From positions 3,410,001-3,474,000 of the forward strand of contig OZ220680.1 of assembly GCA_965116345.1 (NCBI GenBank): 64,000 nt of DNA, given 5' to 3'. The stretch is from VXYL01 sp965116345 (GTDB lineage: Bacteria; Pseudomonadota; Gammaproteobacteria; Pseudomonadales; Azotimanducaceae). Numbering within the stretch: position 1 is the first letter of the stretch; each line of letters begins with the position of its first letter. The notes under the pieces are model-generated. The model was not told where the DNA came from and searched no databases. It worked only from the letters and a program-made list of their open reading frames with translations. Shown here piece by piece: positions 8,358 through 16,880 of this stretch. Made by a program: the position numbers and the translations under genes.

Positions 8358-9791
8358 ATGAGCGACGATCCCTACACTATCCAGCCGGGGCGGACCCGCG
8401 AACCGCCAACGACGTTCATGGGTAGGCTGCGCTACCTGGGTCCGGGCATCATCGTCTCGGGCTCCATCGTCGGTTCCGGCGAGATCCTGCTCACCGCCGG
8501 CCTCGGCGCCGCCGCGGGTTTTACGCTGCTGTGGTTCGTGCTCTTCTCCTGCTGGATCAAGTCGCTGGTCCAGGCCGAGATGGCGCGCTACGTCGTCACC
8601 ACCGGCGACACCTACCTACGCACGCTGAACCGGATGCCCGGGCGGACGCCGGCGAGGACAAAGCCCCTGCGCTGGTCGCGGCCGTGGCGGTTGTGGCCGA
8701 AGGTCGAGGTATCCTGGCCGATCTGGCTCGGTTTGCTGGGCTTCATCCCTGGCCTCGTCACGTCCGGAGGGATAATCGGCGGGGCGGGGCAGGCGCTCGG
8801 CCTGTTGCTCGACACGCTGCCGGCCGTTCCCGAGGTGGACGGCAAGGTGGCCACCGGCATCGCGGCGATCCTCGTGATGCTGCTCCTGTGGACCGGTCGA
8901 TACGGTCGCATCGAGAAAATCCTCGTGGTGATGGTGATGAGCTTCAGTTTCACCACCATCGTCTGCGCAGCCCTGATGCAGACCACGGAGTTCCAGGTGA
9001 CGGCCGACGACCTCGTTGCCGGGCTGCAGTTCGACTTTCCCCTGGAGTTCCTGCTCCTGGCGGTAGGCATGTACGGGGCCACCGGCGTCGCGTCCAGTGA
9101 GATCGCCGGCTACACCTACTGGTGCGTCGAAAAGGGGTACCCGAGCTTCATCGGCGGCGATCACGACGATCCGCGTTGGCTGGCCCGGGCCAAGGGCTGG
9201 ATTCGGGTGGTGCAGGTGGATGTGCTGGTCACGCTGGTGATCCTGACCTTCGCGACGCTGTCTTTCTACTTCCTGGGTGCGGGCGTACTGCACAGCCAGG
9301 GTCTCATACCCGAGCGTGATGAGACCGTGGCGATTCTCGCCAACATGTACTCCCTTACGCTCGGCGGTTGGTCGACGTATCTGTTCATATTCGGGGCGTT
9401 CTTCATCCTGTTTTCCACCGTGCTGTCGGGGCTTGGCGCCGGGTCGCGGTCATTCCCCGACCTGCTCGTGACGTTCGGGTTTTTTCCGCGCAAGAACCTG
9501 CAGACGCGCGTGAAGTGGACCCGGGGCTACATCATCGGTATGCCCATCCTTAGTTTCCTGCTCTACATGTTGATCGAACGGCCGATCGCCATGGTCATCG
9601 TGGGCGCCACCTTCGGCGCGTTCATGCTGCCGGTGCAGGCCATCGTGACCCTCTACATGCAGCGAAAACGCATGGACCCCCGGGTGCGCCCGAAGAACTG
9701 GGTGACCTGGTCCATCGTAGGCGTGTTCGTCGCCATGGCGACGCTATGCGCCTTCTACATCTACGGGGTCTTGTTGGACTACTTCGGCTGA
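8358..9791 (+). CDS. Nramp-like membrane transporter lacking the canonical metal motif
   Basis: This 477-residue polytopic inner-membrane protein has about eleven hydrophobic segments and an Nramp/SLC11-type beginning. In canonical Nramp proteins helix 1 carries DPGN and helix 6 carries MPH, which ligate Mn/Fe. Here helix 1 reads GPGIIVSGSIVGSGE and the helix 6 region reads GMYGATGVASSEIAG, so neither motif is present. It therefore belongs to a divergent Nramp-related group, and divalent metal transport should not be assumed. A charged, basic loop (about residues 95-115) follows the early helices. It may be cotranscribed with the SDR upstream. It converges with the SulP gene, 57 bp apart. Confidence 0.82.
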   Translation: MSDDPYTIQPGRTREPPTTFMGRLRYLGPGIIVSGSIVGSGEILLTAGLGAAAGFTLLWFVLFSCWIKSLVQAEMARYVVTTGDTYLRTLNRMPGRTPARTKPLRWSRPWRLWPKVEVSWPIWLGLLGFIPGLVTSGGIIGGAGQALGLLLDTLPAVPEVDGKVATGIAAILVMLLLWTGRYGRIEKILVVMVMSFSFTTIVCAALMQTTEFQVTADDLVAGLQFDFPLEFLLLAVGMYGATGVASSEIAGYTYWCVEKGYPSFIGGDHDDPRWLARAKGWIRVVQVDVLVTLVILTFATLSFYFLGAGVLHSQGLIPERDETVAILANMYSLTLGGWSTYLFIFGAFFILFSTVLSGLGAGSRSFPDLLVTFGFFPRKNLQTRVKWTRGYIIGMPILSFLLYMLIERPIAMVIVGATFGAFMLPVQAIVTLYMQRKRMDPRVRPKNWVTWSIVGVFVAMATLCAFYIYGVLLDYFG

Positions 9792-9848
9792 CTGCCGAGC
9801 CGCCGTTTCTCGCGCCGTTCGAGATCGCCAGGCGGTGGCGGCGCGCGT

Positions 9849-12047
9849 CTACTGCTTCGCGTCGTTCGCCTCGGTCTGAAGACGTTCGGCCAGAAGATAT
9901 CGGTAGAGCTTGAGTGCAAGGTCCGCGCGGTTGGCCTCCAACCCGAGCCGGGTCGCAGGGTCCAGCACCATCGTCCGGCAAGGTTCGTCGGCGATGACGG
10001 CGGTGACTCGCTCCTCTGGCGCGCCGGTGGGCCAGACGGCATCGCCGGGTGCGTATTGGTAGAGCCGCGCGCCTGCGGCATCGAACGCGGAGGCCCGGCC
10101 CGAAACCAACAGGGTTAGGCCGGCGTCGGTCTGCGTGTCGGCGATCGTTTCGCCGGCGGGGTGATCGTGAGGTTCCAGCCAGCCGCCCAACTCATCGGTC
10201 AGGGCCTCGAAGTCGATCTGCAGTTCGAGGTAGCGCTCGAGGTCGTCCGCCGCTTGCTCCAGCAGGGCGGCGCGGTGGTCGTCGGTCTCGGTTGCGTTCG
10301 CCTTCCAAGTCTCGATGACCGTGTCCTCACAGCGCTCGAGGGCGAGATCGACACTATCCTCGAAGGCGAGTGCGGCGAACACGGGTGCGGGAAGGTCGCG
10401 GGCAAGTCCTTCCCTGAACAGCTCCGGCGGCGCGCTGAGCACGACCTGTACGCCGGCCCCCTTTGCCGCCTGCAGCACTCGACCGAGCAGGTTCGCTGCC
10501 GAGAAGTCGAAGCCGGAGACATGGGTGAAGTCGAGCAACAGACAATGCGGGCGTGATGGGTCGTCGAGGGATTCCCGCAGACGCTCGGCCAAGGGCGAGG
10601 CGCTGCCGAAGAAGATGTAGCCTCTTAGCTCGTAGGCGTGAACGCGATTCCCGTCGTCCGCGAGGATCGCGCGTTCGGGGACGGAGCGAGCCTTGCTGCT
10701 ACGGCGCTCGCGCGCGGTGAATCGCGACTCGATCGGGTTCACCCGACTGAGACGCACGGCGAAGAACACCAGGGTGGCCAGCATGCCGACGCCCACGCCC
10801 TCGAGCAGCCCGAACGCGTTGATGGCGACGAAGATCAGGACGATGATGCCGAATTCAGACCGGGTCAGACGCCTATAGCTCCTCACCAAGCCCTCGTCGA
10901 GCATACCGAGACCGGCGAACACCAGGATCCCGCCCACCAGGGGCGATGGCACCAGTTCCAACACCCTGTCGCCGACGAACAGGGCGATGCCGATGACGAG
11001 CGCCGCGACGATGCCGGTAAGTCGTGTGGCAGCGCCGAACAGCTTGCTGCGCAGGGAAGCCGGCACGACGTTGGTCGCCACCGTTCCGCCACCGATACCG
11101 GCGAGCGTACTGGCCAGCCCGCACGCCTTGAACTCGCGATTCCAGTCCAACTCCTCGTTGGCGGCAACCTCGAGGCCCGCGATGTTCATGATCACGCAGA
11201 TGAACGCGACCGTGATCAGCGCCAGCATGTTGGGGATCTGACCTGCCAGGGCGATCCACTCGACGCGCAGGATGTCGCTGGCACTCAAGGCCGGCCACAG
11301 GTTGCCGTCCGCGGTGCTGGTCAACAACAGTCCCATGCCGCGAGCCTCGTCGCCGGAGATGCCGAGGCCCGTCAGTGCGAGGTGATAGCCACCGACGGCG
11401 AGGGCGACACTGATCGGCAGGATCAGGGCGTTGCCCCAGCGCTTCATGACCACGTAGAGAGCGATGCCATAGGCGACACCCGGGCCCCACAGCCACAGCG
11501 CCCCCGCCAGTTCCGGGATTCTGCTCCAGTGAGCTTCGGCGCCCATCAGGGACATGGCCGCCAGACAGACGGCGCCGCCGATCCCGGTGACGAATCCGGC
11601 GGACACCGGATAGGGGACGAAGCGGAGCAGATTGGCGAGCCGGAACCGACCGAGCAACAGACAGGAGACCCCCGTGACGACGGCGGTGAGGATCAACGCT
11701 GCCGACACGGTGACGAACAGGACATCGCCTTGCGCGTCCATCGATGAGCCGAACACGGCCATGCCGATGACCAGCGCGGGAGACAACCCGGCGATGACAC
11801 CACGGTAGCCGCTCGCGAGAGCCATGGTCAGGCAGGCGGCGAAGTTCCCGAACAGCACAAGGCCGACGCCTTGCGAGGAGTACGGTGCCAAGGGCCCGGA
11901 GAATATGAACGCCGCATAGGCGACTTGCGCTACCAGCAGACCGAGGCCCGAGGTCAAACCTGCCGATAGCGCCGGTACGGGGCTTGTGGTCAACAGGTCC
12001 GAGCGAAACTCCTGGCTCAAGCGGGCAAGCAGAGGGGTGAACGCCAC
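9849..12047 (-). CDS. SulP-family anion transporter with STAS and cyclic-nucleotide-like domains
   Basis: The 732 residues split into a SulP/SLC26 membrane domain (about 1-420, with YRGVIAGLSPALVIGMAVFG and a late NxFGLLEGVGVGMLATLVFF helix), a STAS domain (about 455-560, with GYIFFGSASPLAERL and LLLDFTHVSGFDFSAANLL) and a C-terminal region (about 600-720). The C-terminal region has the beta-rich pattern of a cyclic-nucleotide-binding domain (GETIADTQTDAGLTLLVSG, then YAPGDAVWP). SulP proteins move sulfate, bicarbonate or dicarboxylates, and the STAS domain is cytoplasmic and regulatory. The extra C-terminal domain suggests ligand gating, although the phosphate-binding cassette looks degenerate. 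Upstream lies one of the 199-bp repeats. Confidence 0.87.
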   Translation of the reverse strand: MAFTPLLARLSQEFRSDLLTTSPVPALSAGLTSGLGLLVAQVAYAAFIFSGPLAPYSSQGVGLVLFGNFAACLTMALASGYRGVIAGLSPALVIGMAVFGSSMDAQGDVLFVTVSAALILTAVVTGVSCLLLGRFRLANLLRFVPYPVSAGFVTGIGGAVCLAAMSLMGAEAHWSRIPELAGALWLWGPGVAYGIALYVVMKRWGNALILPISVALAVGGYHLALTGLGISGDEARGMGLLLTSTADGNLWPALSASDILRVEWIALAGQIPNMLALITVAFICVIMNIAGLEVAANEELDWNREFKACGLASTLAGIGGGTVATNVVPASLRSKLFGAATRLTGIVAALVIGIALFVGDRVLELVPSPLVGGILVFAGLGMLDEGLVRSYRRLTRSEFGIIVLIFVAINAFGLLEGVGVGMLATLVFFAVRLSRVNPIESRFTARERRSSKARSVPERAILADDGNRVHAYELRGYIFFGSASPLAERLRESLDDPSRPHCLLLDFTHVSGFDFSAANLLGRVLQAAKGAGVQVVLSAPPELFREGLARDLPAPVFAALAFEDSVDLALERCEDTVIETWKANATETDDHRAALLEQAADDLERYLELQIDFEALTDELGGWLEPHDHPAGETIADTQTDAGLTLLVSGRASAFDAAGARLYQYAPGDAVWPTGAPEERVTAVIADEPCRTMVLDPATRLGLEANRADLALKLYRYLLAERLQTEANDAKQ

Positions 12048-12130
12048 GGGCTATTGCTAGTGCGACTCGCGAGTACGCGAGCGCGTCTCGCCTTGCGAGC
12101 CGTTCAAGAGCAGCTCGAAGCGACTTCCCA

Positions 12131-12329
12131 CTTGCAACCTGAGTGTGAACATCAACGGCGCTCAAGGAGTCCAGCGAGGCTCCGCCTCCGACCGACGAGA
12201 AATCGCACAATGCCCATCGTAGGGGCGACCCTTGTGGTCGCCCGTGTTGAACGAAGACGGGCGACGACAAGCGTCGCCCCTACGAAACTCCGTTCAACTG
12301 TCAAGATGGACGCTCGTCAAGAACACTAG
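12131..12329 (-). repeat. 199-bp palindromic repeat, copy A
   Basis: This is nearly identical, in the opposite orientation, to the stretch at 22555-22752, with about half a dozen differences and one indel. Its core at 12219-12283 is a 65-bp imperfect palindrome that begins GTAGGGGCGAC and ends GTCGCCCCTAC, so each half can also fold as its own hairpin. It contains no convincing gene. The form fits a REP/MITE-type non-autonomous element. It fills most of the gap between the SulP start and the stop of the NYN gene. Confidence 0.85.
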
Positions 12330-12356
12330 GGAAGGTCTTGATCAGACCTTCCCTAG
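12326..12356. terminator. Strong hairpin at the NYN gene 3' end
   Basis: The arms CTAGGGAAGGTCT and AGACCTTCCCTAG form a 13-bp perfect stem with a TGATC loop. The hairpin overlaps the stop codon of the NYN gene at its right edge and the end of repeat copy A at its left. There is no clear T-run, so intrinsic termination is likely but not certain. Confidence 0.6.
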
Positions 12357-12952
12357 CTACGCCTCGGCAGGTTGTACGAGACCTTTTCCTGGTCGACGAC
12401 GATGTGGCCCCGCGCCTTCAGTTGGCCGATGACGGATTGCACCTCCTCATCGCTCAGGCCGTCCTTGAAGAGGGATCCGATCATTCGGCCGAGCGTCCGC
12501 AGCCGCCGGGGCTTGGACGAGCCCTGGTTGGTCAGGTTCTTCACCACGGCGTCCACGGTGCCTTCGTCGCCCGAGGCCTTGGGCAGCCGCAGCGCGCGGA
12601 TCTCGTAGAGGTCGCCGACGCGGTTGATGTCGATGTTGCTGCCTCGGATGTAGGTGATCAGAGGATCGAATCCCCGATCCTTGGAGACGATGTGGAAGGA
12701 CGCGTCGGGTTCCCGTTCAGCGAGTCTGCCGATCATGTAGGCGATGTGGAAGTCCAGCGCGTTGTGCCCGTTGCCGGAGATGCGGACGTACTCGGCTGTA
12801 CCGAGATCCTGGACCTGCATGGCGAAATCGGTGGAGATCTTGGATTGGCTCGCGCCGACGAAGACCATCAGGTGGTAGGGCTTGTCGAAGATCGGCTCGA
12901 GGTCGACGGCCTTGACGTTCTCGTAGTCGATCAGAATGTACTTCTTGGCCAT
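12353..12952 (-). CDS. NYN/PIN-like domain protein
   Basis: The 199-residue protein begins with the NYN-type core KKYILIDYENVK, followed by acidic positions in NALDFHIAYMIG and VSKDRGFDPLI. These Asp/Glu residues are where PIN/NYN nucleases hold metal ions. The C-terminal third (GLSDEEVQSVIGQL and following) looks like a small helical or winged-helix segment that could bind nucleic acid. A role as an RNA nuclease is inferred from the family; no partner is visible. It is the last gene of a minus-strand run (PhyH, CoA-transferase, crotonase, NYN) with gaps of 13-23 bp, and its stop lies in a hairpin beside repeat copy A. Confidence 0.8.
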   Translation of the reverse strand: MAKKYILIDYENVKAVDLEPIFDKPYHLMVFVGASQSKISTDFAMQVQDLGTAEYVRISGNGHNALDFHIAYMIGRLAEREPDASFHIVSKDRGFDPLITYIRGSNIDINRVGDLYEIRALRLPKASGDEGTVDAVVKNLTNQGSSKPRRLRTLGRMIGSLFKDGLSDEEVQSVIGQLKARGHIVVDQEKVSYNLPRRS

Positions 12953-12965
12953 CGTCCGGCTTCCC

Positions 12966-13757
12966 TCAGCGGTTGAACCGTGGATCCCGCTTGTCGAGGA
13001 ATGCGGCGACCGCCTCGGCGTGGTCCGGTAGGCGCCGGGCGATCTGGTCGCGTAGTCCCTCCCGTTCCATTACCGCGTCGAGGTCGTCCTCCATGGGGTT
13101 CTTGCGCAGCAGTTCCTTGATCATCATCACCGCCCGGGTCGGGTTGTTGGCGATCTCCTCGGCCTTGGCCAGCGCCGTGGGCAGCAGTTCGTCGGGTGCC
13201 GTGACCGCCGTCACCAAGCCCATCTGGCGTGCTTCGTCGGCCGCCACCATGCGCCCCGTCAGGCACATCTCGGTGGCGTTGCCGAGGCCGACGAGTTGGG
13301 CGAGGAGGTGGGTCGAACCGAGTTCCGGCATCAGGCCCATCTTGATGAAGCGGATGCTCAAGTTGGCGTTGGTCGACGCGATGCGCACATCGCACGGCAG
13401 AATCATCGTCAACCCGACGCCCACGGCATAGCCGTTGATGGCGGCGATGGTGGGTTTCGAGTTGCGGATGAACTGGGTGATGTTGACGCCGCCGCCGCGA
13501 CGAAGTTGCTCGCCCTGGCCTTCGCGATTCGTCTCGACCCGCTTCGCGAAGTTGCCGACGTCGGCGCCGGCGCAAAACGCGCGGCCCTCACCGGTGAGGA
13601 CGATGGCGCCGATGCCGTCGTCGTCGTTCCAGCCGCGCATGGCGTCGACGATCTCCCCCGACATCGTCTCGGTCCAGGCGTTCAGCTTGTTCGGCCGGTT
13701 CAGCCGGATGACGCCGACCCGGTCCCGGGTTTCGGTGAGGATTTCTTCGTAGGCCAT
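12966..13757 (-). CDS. Enoyl-CoA hydratase/isomerase (crotonase)
   Basis: This 263-residue crotonase has the typical length, with IRLNRPNKLNAWT, the oxyanion motif GEGRAFCAGADV, INGYAVGVGLTMILPCDVRIAS and GLMPELGSTHLL, where the Glu sits in the position of a catalytic acid. It would hydrate or isomerise an enoyl-CoA. The start ATG at 13757 follows the CoA-transferase stop by 16 bp; the reading frame stays open upstream, but that part overlaps the preceding gene. The operon context (PhyH oxygenase, CoA-transferase, crotonase) suggests breakdown of an oxygenated or branched acyl chain. Confidence 0.9.
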   Translation of the reverse strand: MAYEEILTETRDRVGVIRLNRPNKLNAWTETMSGEIVDAMRGWNDDDGIGAIVLTGEGRAFCAGADVGNFAKRVETNREGQGEQLRRGGGVNITQFIRNSKPTIAAINGYAVGVGLTMILPCDVRIASTNANLSIRFIKMGLMPELGSTHLLAQLVGLGNATEMCLTGRMVAADEARQMGLVTAVTAPDELLPTALAKAEEIANNPTRAVMMIKELLRKNPMEDDLDAVMEREGLRDQIARRLPDHAEAVAAFLDKRDPRFNR

Positions 13758-13773
13758 CGTTTGGCTCCTGTTC

Positions 13774-14961
13774 TCAGATGATGTTCTCGGCGCGCAGGTG
13801 CGCGATTTCCTCGGTTTCGATGCCGATCCCGTGCAGCACTTCGTCCGTGTGGGCACCGAGTTCGGGGGCCGTGGCGCCGGGTTCCAGGGGTGTTTCGCTC
13901 ATGCGGATGGGCGCGCCGACCACGCGGTGCACGTTGCCCTTTTCGTCGGCGACTTCGGCGAAGTAGCCGTTCTCCCAGGCGCCGGGATCGTCGAGTGCCT
14001 GGCGATGATCCCGCACGGGGGCGTAGCGGAGTCCGGCGTCGCGAAGCACCTCGCACCAGTGATCGGTCGAACGCGTCTTGAACGCGTCGACGAGTTGGTC
14101 TCTGAGCCACTCGACGCCACGGTGGATCATGATGTCCTGGAGGCGGTCGTCCAGGGTCAGGTCGGGGCGTTCGATGGCGATGAAGAAGGCATCGCGCGCG
14201 TGGGGCGGCACGCCGGGAATCGCCATCCAGCCGTCGGCGGTCTCGAATATGCCGTAGACGCCTTTGATCAGGGGATGACCGGAATTCGCGCGGCCAACGG
14301 GTTCGCCCGTCAACATCGAATGGGTGAATTCGGTGGCTTGCGCCCAGATCTGACCACCGAACAGGGATGACTCGACAAGCTGGCCACGACCGCTGGCGGC
14401 GCGGGCGTGCAGCGCCGCGAGAATGCCCGCAACCAGGTTCAGCGACGCGACGTGGTCGGCGATGAAGATGCCCACGGGGGAGGGTGGATCCTGGTCACGC
14501 CCGGTGGTGGCGATGAGTCCACCGGCCGCCTGTCCCGCGAGGTCGGCGCCTTCCCGCTCGTTGTCGGGTCCCACCGGGCCGAAGGTGCTCCCTTGGGCGC
14601 AGATGATGCCGGGGTTCACCTTGGCCAGGTCGTCGTGGCCGAGTCCCCACGACTCGAGCGTGCCCGGTTTGAAGTTGCTGACGAAGACGTCGGCATCCCG
14701 AGCGAGCGCTTTGAAGATTTCGGTGCCGCGCGGATGGCGCAGATCCAAGGCGACGCTGCGCTTGCCCCGGTTGCAGGCGATGTATACGGCGCTGCGCGGA
14801 TCCTCGGGACCGATGTGGATGTGCCGGCCCTGGTCGCCGAAGCCCGGCAACTCGATCTTGATGACGTCCGCGCCCATGTCGGCGAGCATGGCCGCCGCCT
14901 GCGGACCCTGGATGAGGAGACCGGCTTCGAGAACGCGTATGCCGTCGAGCGGTCCCGCCAA
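13774..14961 (-). CDS. Family III CoA-transferase (CaiB/BaiF)
   Basis: The 395-residue protein has the CaiB/BaiF hallmarks: GPLDGIRVLEAG at the start, MLADMGADVIKIELPGFGDQGR, YIACNRGKRSVALDLRHPRG, and SNFKPGTLESWGLG with the expected glycine-rich region after it. The family moves CoA between carboxylic acids through an Asp-CoA intermediate; the candidate Asp is in EREGADLAGQAAGG. The start is a TTG at 14961 preceded by GGGGA. The frame is open farther upstream, but that part overlaps the PhyH gene. It lies 23 bp after the PhyH gene and 16 bp before the crotonase. Acceptor and donor acids are unknown. Confidence 0.9.
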   Translation of the reverse strand: MAGPLDGIRVLEAGLLIQGPQAAAMLADMGADVIKIELPGFGDQGRHIHIGPEDPRSAVYIACNRGKRSVALDLRHPRGTEIFKALARDADVFVSNFKPGTLESWGLGHDDLAKVNPGIICAQGSTFGPVGPDNEREGADLAGQAAGGLIATTGRDQDPPSPVGIFIADHVASLNLVAGILAALHARAASGRGQLVESSLFGGQIWAQATEFTHSMLTGEPVGRANSGHPLIKGVYGIFETADGWMAIPGVPPHARDAFFIAIERPDLTLDDRLQDIMIHRGVEWLRDQLVDAFKTRSTDHWCEVLRDAGLRYAPVRDHRQALDDPGAWENGYFAEVADEKGNVHRVVGAPIRMSETPLEPGATAPELGAHTDEVLHGIGIETEEIAHLRAENII

Positions 14962-14984
14962 CTGAAGATCCCCGCGTGGGCGAA

Positions 14985-16214
14985 TCAGTAGACCGACCGC
15001 GAGGCGGCGGCCTGCTCGCGAACGCGTTCGGTGAGTTCCCGGTCGATCCCGATGGCGAAGAGGCCCGCGGGCCCCGCGATCTTGTGGATCATGAGTTTCT
15101 CGATTTCCTTGCGTTCCCGTTCGGTGACCTGCTGGTACGCATCGCTGTCGACGAATGCCTTGTAGGTTCCGCTGGTGTCCATGAACGGCACGATGAACCC
15201 GGGAATGATGGCCTGGATGATGGCGCCGCGCTTCTTGTCGGTCTGGTTCATGCCGGCACGATGCCAGGTGCGGGCGTCGTAGAGGACGATGGTCCCGGCA
15301 GGCGCTTCGATGACGTCGGCGTCGGGTCCGGCATAGGGCAATCCGTACTTGGCGCGGTGGCCCTTGCGGTAGGTGTTGGTCGAGATACCCCATTCCCTGG
15401 GCGGCGGCGCGTTGGACGCGTGGCTGCCGAGTTTGAACAGGGTGGCGCCGTTGTCCTTGGTGAAGTCGGAAACGCAGACGTTGCGTTGCATGCCGAGGAC
15501 GAGGTCGCCCGACGGCACGGGAATCCGGTCGCCGGTACCCCACAGGTAGGGGAAGTCGTTGTGCCAGCCCTGGACTTCGCGTTTGCCGTCGTCGCGGCCG
15601 AGCGCCGTGATGCCGGGCGAGTGGCCGAGGCGAATATCGCGGGTACGCATGTATTCGCGGCAGAGCATGAGCGAGACGGGTTCCGTGGTGACCGTCGTCA
15701 CCGCGGGATCCTGGGCCAGGGGCGGTTGCCTGACCGGCTCCCGGTCGGCATACGCATCCACGCAACCGACGCGCTGCAGTCCGTCGACCACGCGCGGGGG
15801 CAACACGCACGTGAGCGAGACCCAACCCTCCTTCTGGAGTGTCGCCAGGTATGCGGAAGGAAGCCGCTCCGGGCCATGGCCGATGTGGAACGTTCCCGGG
15901 ACCTTGCCGCTGTCCGTCGAACCGTCAGTCGACACCTCGGACCCGTTGAGCCGGAGCCCGGTCGCACCGCCCAATGCGGTCGTCTCCGCAGGAAGACGCA
16001 GCCCCGTCGCGATGTGCATGAAGCCGTCGTCCGCGACGTCCCAGATCGCGGCGTCGTCGACGTGCCCCTGGACGTGCAGGGATTCGCCGTCGTTGGTGGC
16101 CAGCCAGTCGCCGTCGTCGTCGGTCAGGTAGCAGTAGTGGTGCTCGGGCCTCGCCAGGGTGATTACCCGCGGGTTGTATTCGTCCGCGGTCGTGTCGCGT
16201 CCGCTCGCCAGCAC
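14985..16214 (-). CDS. PhyH-type Fe(II)/2-oxoglutarate dioxygenase
   Basis: This phytanoyl-CoA dioxygenase family protein has 409 residues. The metal triad is visible as WHNDFPY (HxD near residue 218) and a distal His in ARTWHRAGMN, with a basic KKRGAI after it to hold 2-oxoglutarate. An N-terminal region of about 190 residues, longer than usual, precedes the core. The GTG start is set by AGGAGG at exactly seven bases. It leads the run PhyH, CoA-transferase, crotonase, NYN. A REP-type palindrome sits 44 bp upstream. The reaction is probably hydroxylation of an acyl or small-molecule substrate; phytanoyl-CoA itself is not implied. Confidence 0.87.
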   Translation of the reverse strand: MLASGRDTTADEYNPRVITLARPEHHYCYLTDDDGDWLATNDGESLHVQGHVDDAAIWDVADDGFMHIATGLRLPAETTALGGATGLRLNGSEVSTDGSTDSGKVPGTFHIGHGPERLPSAYLATLQKEGWVSLTCVLPPRVVDGLQRVGCVDAYADREPVRQPPLAQDPAVTTVTTEPVSLMLCREYMRTRDIRLGHSPGITALGRDDGKREVQGWHNDFPYLWGTGDRIPVPSGDLVLGMQRNVCVSDFTKDNGATLFKLGSHASNAPPPREWGISTNTYRKGHRAKYGLPYAGPDADVIEAPAGTIVLYDARTWHRAGMNQTDKKRGAIIQAIIPGFIVPFMDTSGTYKAFVDSDAYQQVTERERKEIEKLMIHKIAGPAGLFAIGIDRELTERVREQAAASRSVY

Positions 16215-16221
16215 GTCGTCC

Positions 16222-16227
16222 CCTCCT
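16222..16227 (-). promoter_or_regulatory. Ribosome binding site deciding a GTG start
   Basis: A perfect AGGAGG on the minus strand lies seven bases before the GTG at 16214 and rules out the in-frame TTG at 16235, which lies upstream of it. Confidence 0.7.
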
Positions 16228-16257
16228 AGAACCAACCCCGCCAGCGAGTATAGACCC

Positions 16258-16282
16258 GTAGGGGCGACGCTTGTCGTCGCCC
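16258..16282 (+). repeat. Short REP-type palindrome (GTAGGGGCGAC family)
   Basis: A 25-bp unit begins GTAGGGGCGACGCTTG and ends in GTCGTCGCCC. It matches one half of the palindromic core in the two 199-bp repeats and lies in the 211-bp gap between divergent PhyH and cupin genes. Confidence 0.75.
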
Positions 16283-16425
16283 TGTTAGTGAACAGTTGGT
16301 GAACCCGTGCCGCACGTGGGACCGCCCGATTGGCGGCATTGTCACCGATCGGCGGCGGACGCGGAATGGCCGAGGCCGGAACGACGCGTGTAGACTCCGT
16401 CTGCCGGCCGAACTCGGAACCCTTG

Positions 16426-16821
16426 ATGCGCGTTACCCGCTTCTACACGACGCCGAACGGTGGCTCCTCCTTCGACGAAGTGGACATCCCCGTGTCGATC
16501 GTGTCGCCCGATGCCTGGGGCAACGAGTTGCGCATGAGCGAGTCCTTCGTGTGCCCGGCGGTGCGGGTGTTCGAGGCCCCGGTCGGCGCATTCCAGGACT
16601 GGCACAACGCGCCGCGCCGCCAACTGTGCGTGATGATGCAGGGCGTCTGGGAGATCGGCACCACCGACGGCCAGAAGCGTCGCTGGGGACCCGGCGAACC
16701 CTTTCTGCCCGACGATGTCGACGGCAAGGGCCATACCAGCGAGGTGATCGAAGGGCCGGTGCGAATGGTCTTCGTGCCGCTTCCCGACGATCTGGATCTC
16801 GACGCCTGGAAGGTCGGTTAG
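16426..16821 (+). CDS. Small cupin-like protein
   Basis: This 131-residue single-domain protein has a cupin-like pattern: FEAPVGAFQDWHNAPRRQ, then VMMQGVWEIGTTDG, WGPGEPFLPDDVDGKGH and an end strand VRMVFVPLP. The His residues in DWHNAP and KGHTSE are in places where cupins bind a metal, but the full HxH pattern is not seen. I cannot name the substrate. It is 59 bp upstream of the PhyH-HEAT gene on the same strand and could be cotranscribed with it. The start ATG at 16426 is the first in-frame ATG close to the homology; the frame is open to 16330. Confidence 0.72.
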   Translation: MRVTRFYTTPNGGSSFDEVDIPVSIVSPDAWGNELRMSESFVCPAVRVFEAPVGAFQDWHNAPRRQLCVMMQGVWEIGTTDGQKRRWGPGEPFLPDDVDGKGHTSEVIEGPVRMVFVPLPDDLDLDAWKVG

Positions 16822-16880
16822 GCGCGCTAGACATGACGATGCTTCGCGGTCCGACGCGGCGGACGGTACACTGAGCGGTT

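Noticed and set aside
13774..15825. CoA-transferase extended to 683 codons
   Set aside because: The first 288 codons lie antiphase in the PhyH gene and are Arg/His-rich; the CaiB/BaiF homology begins at about 14961.
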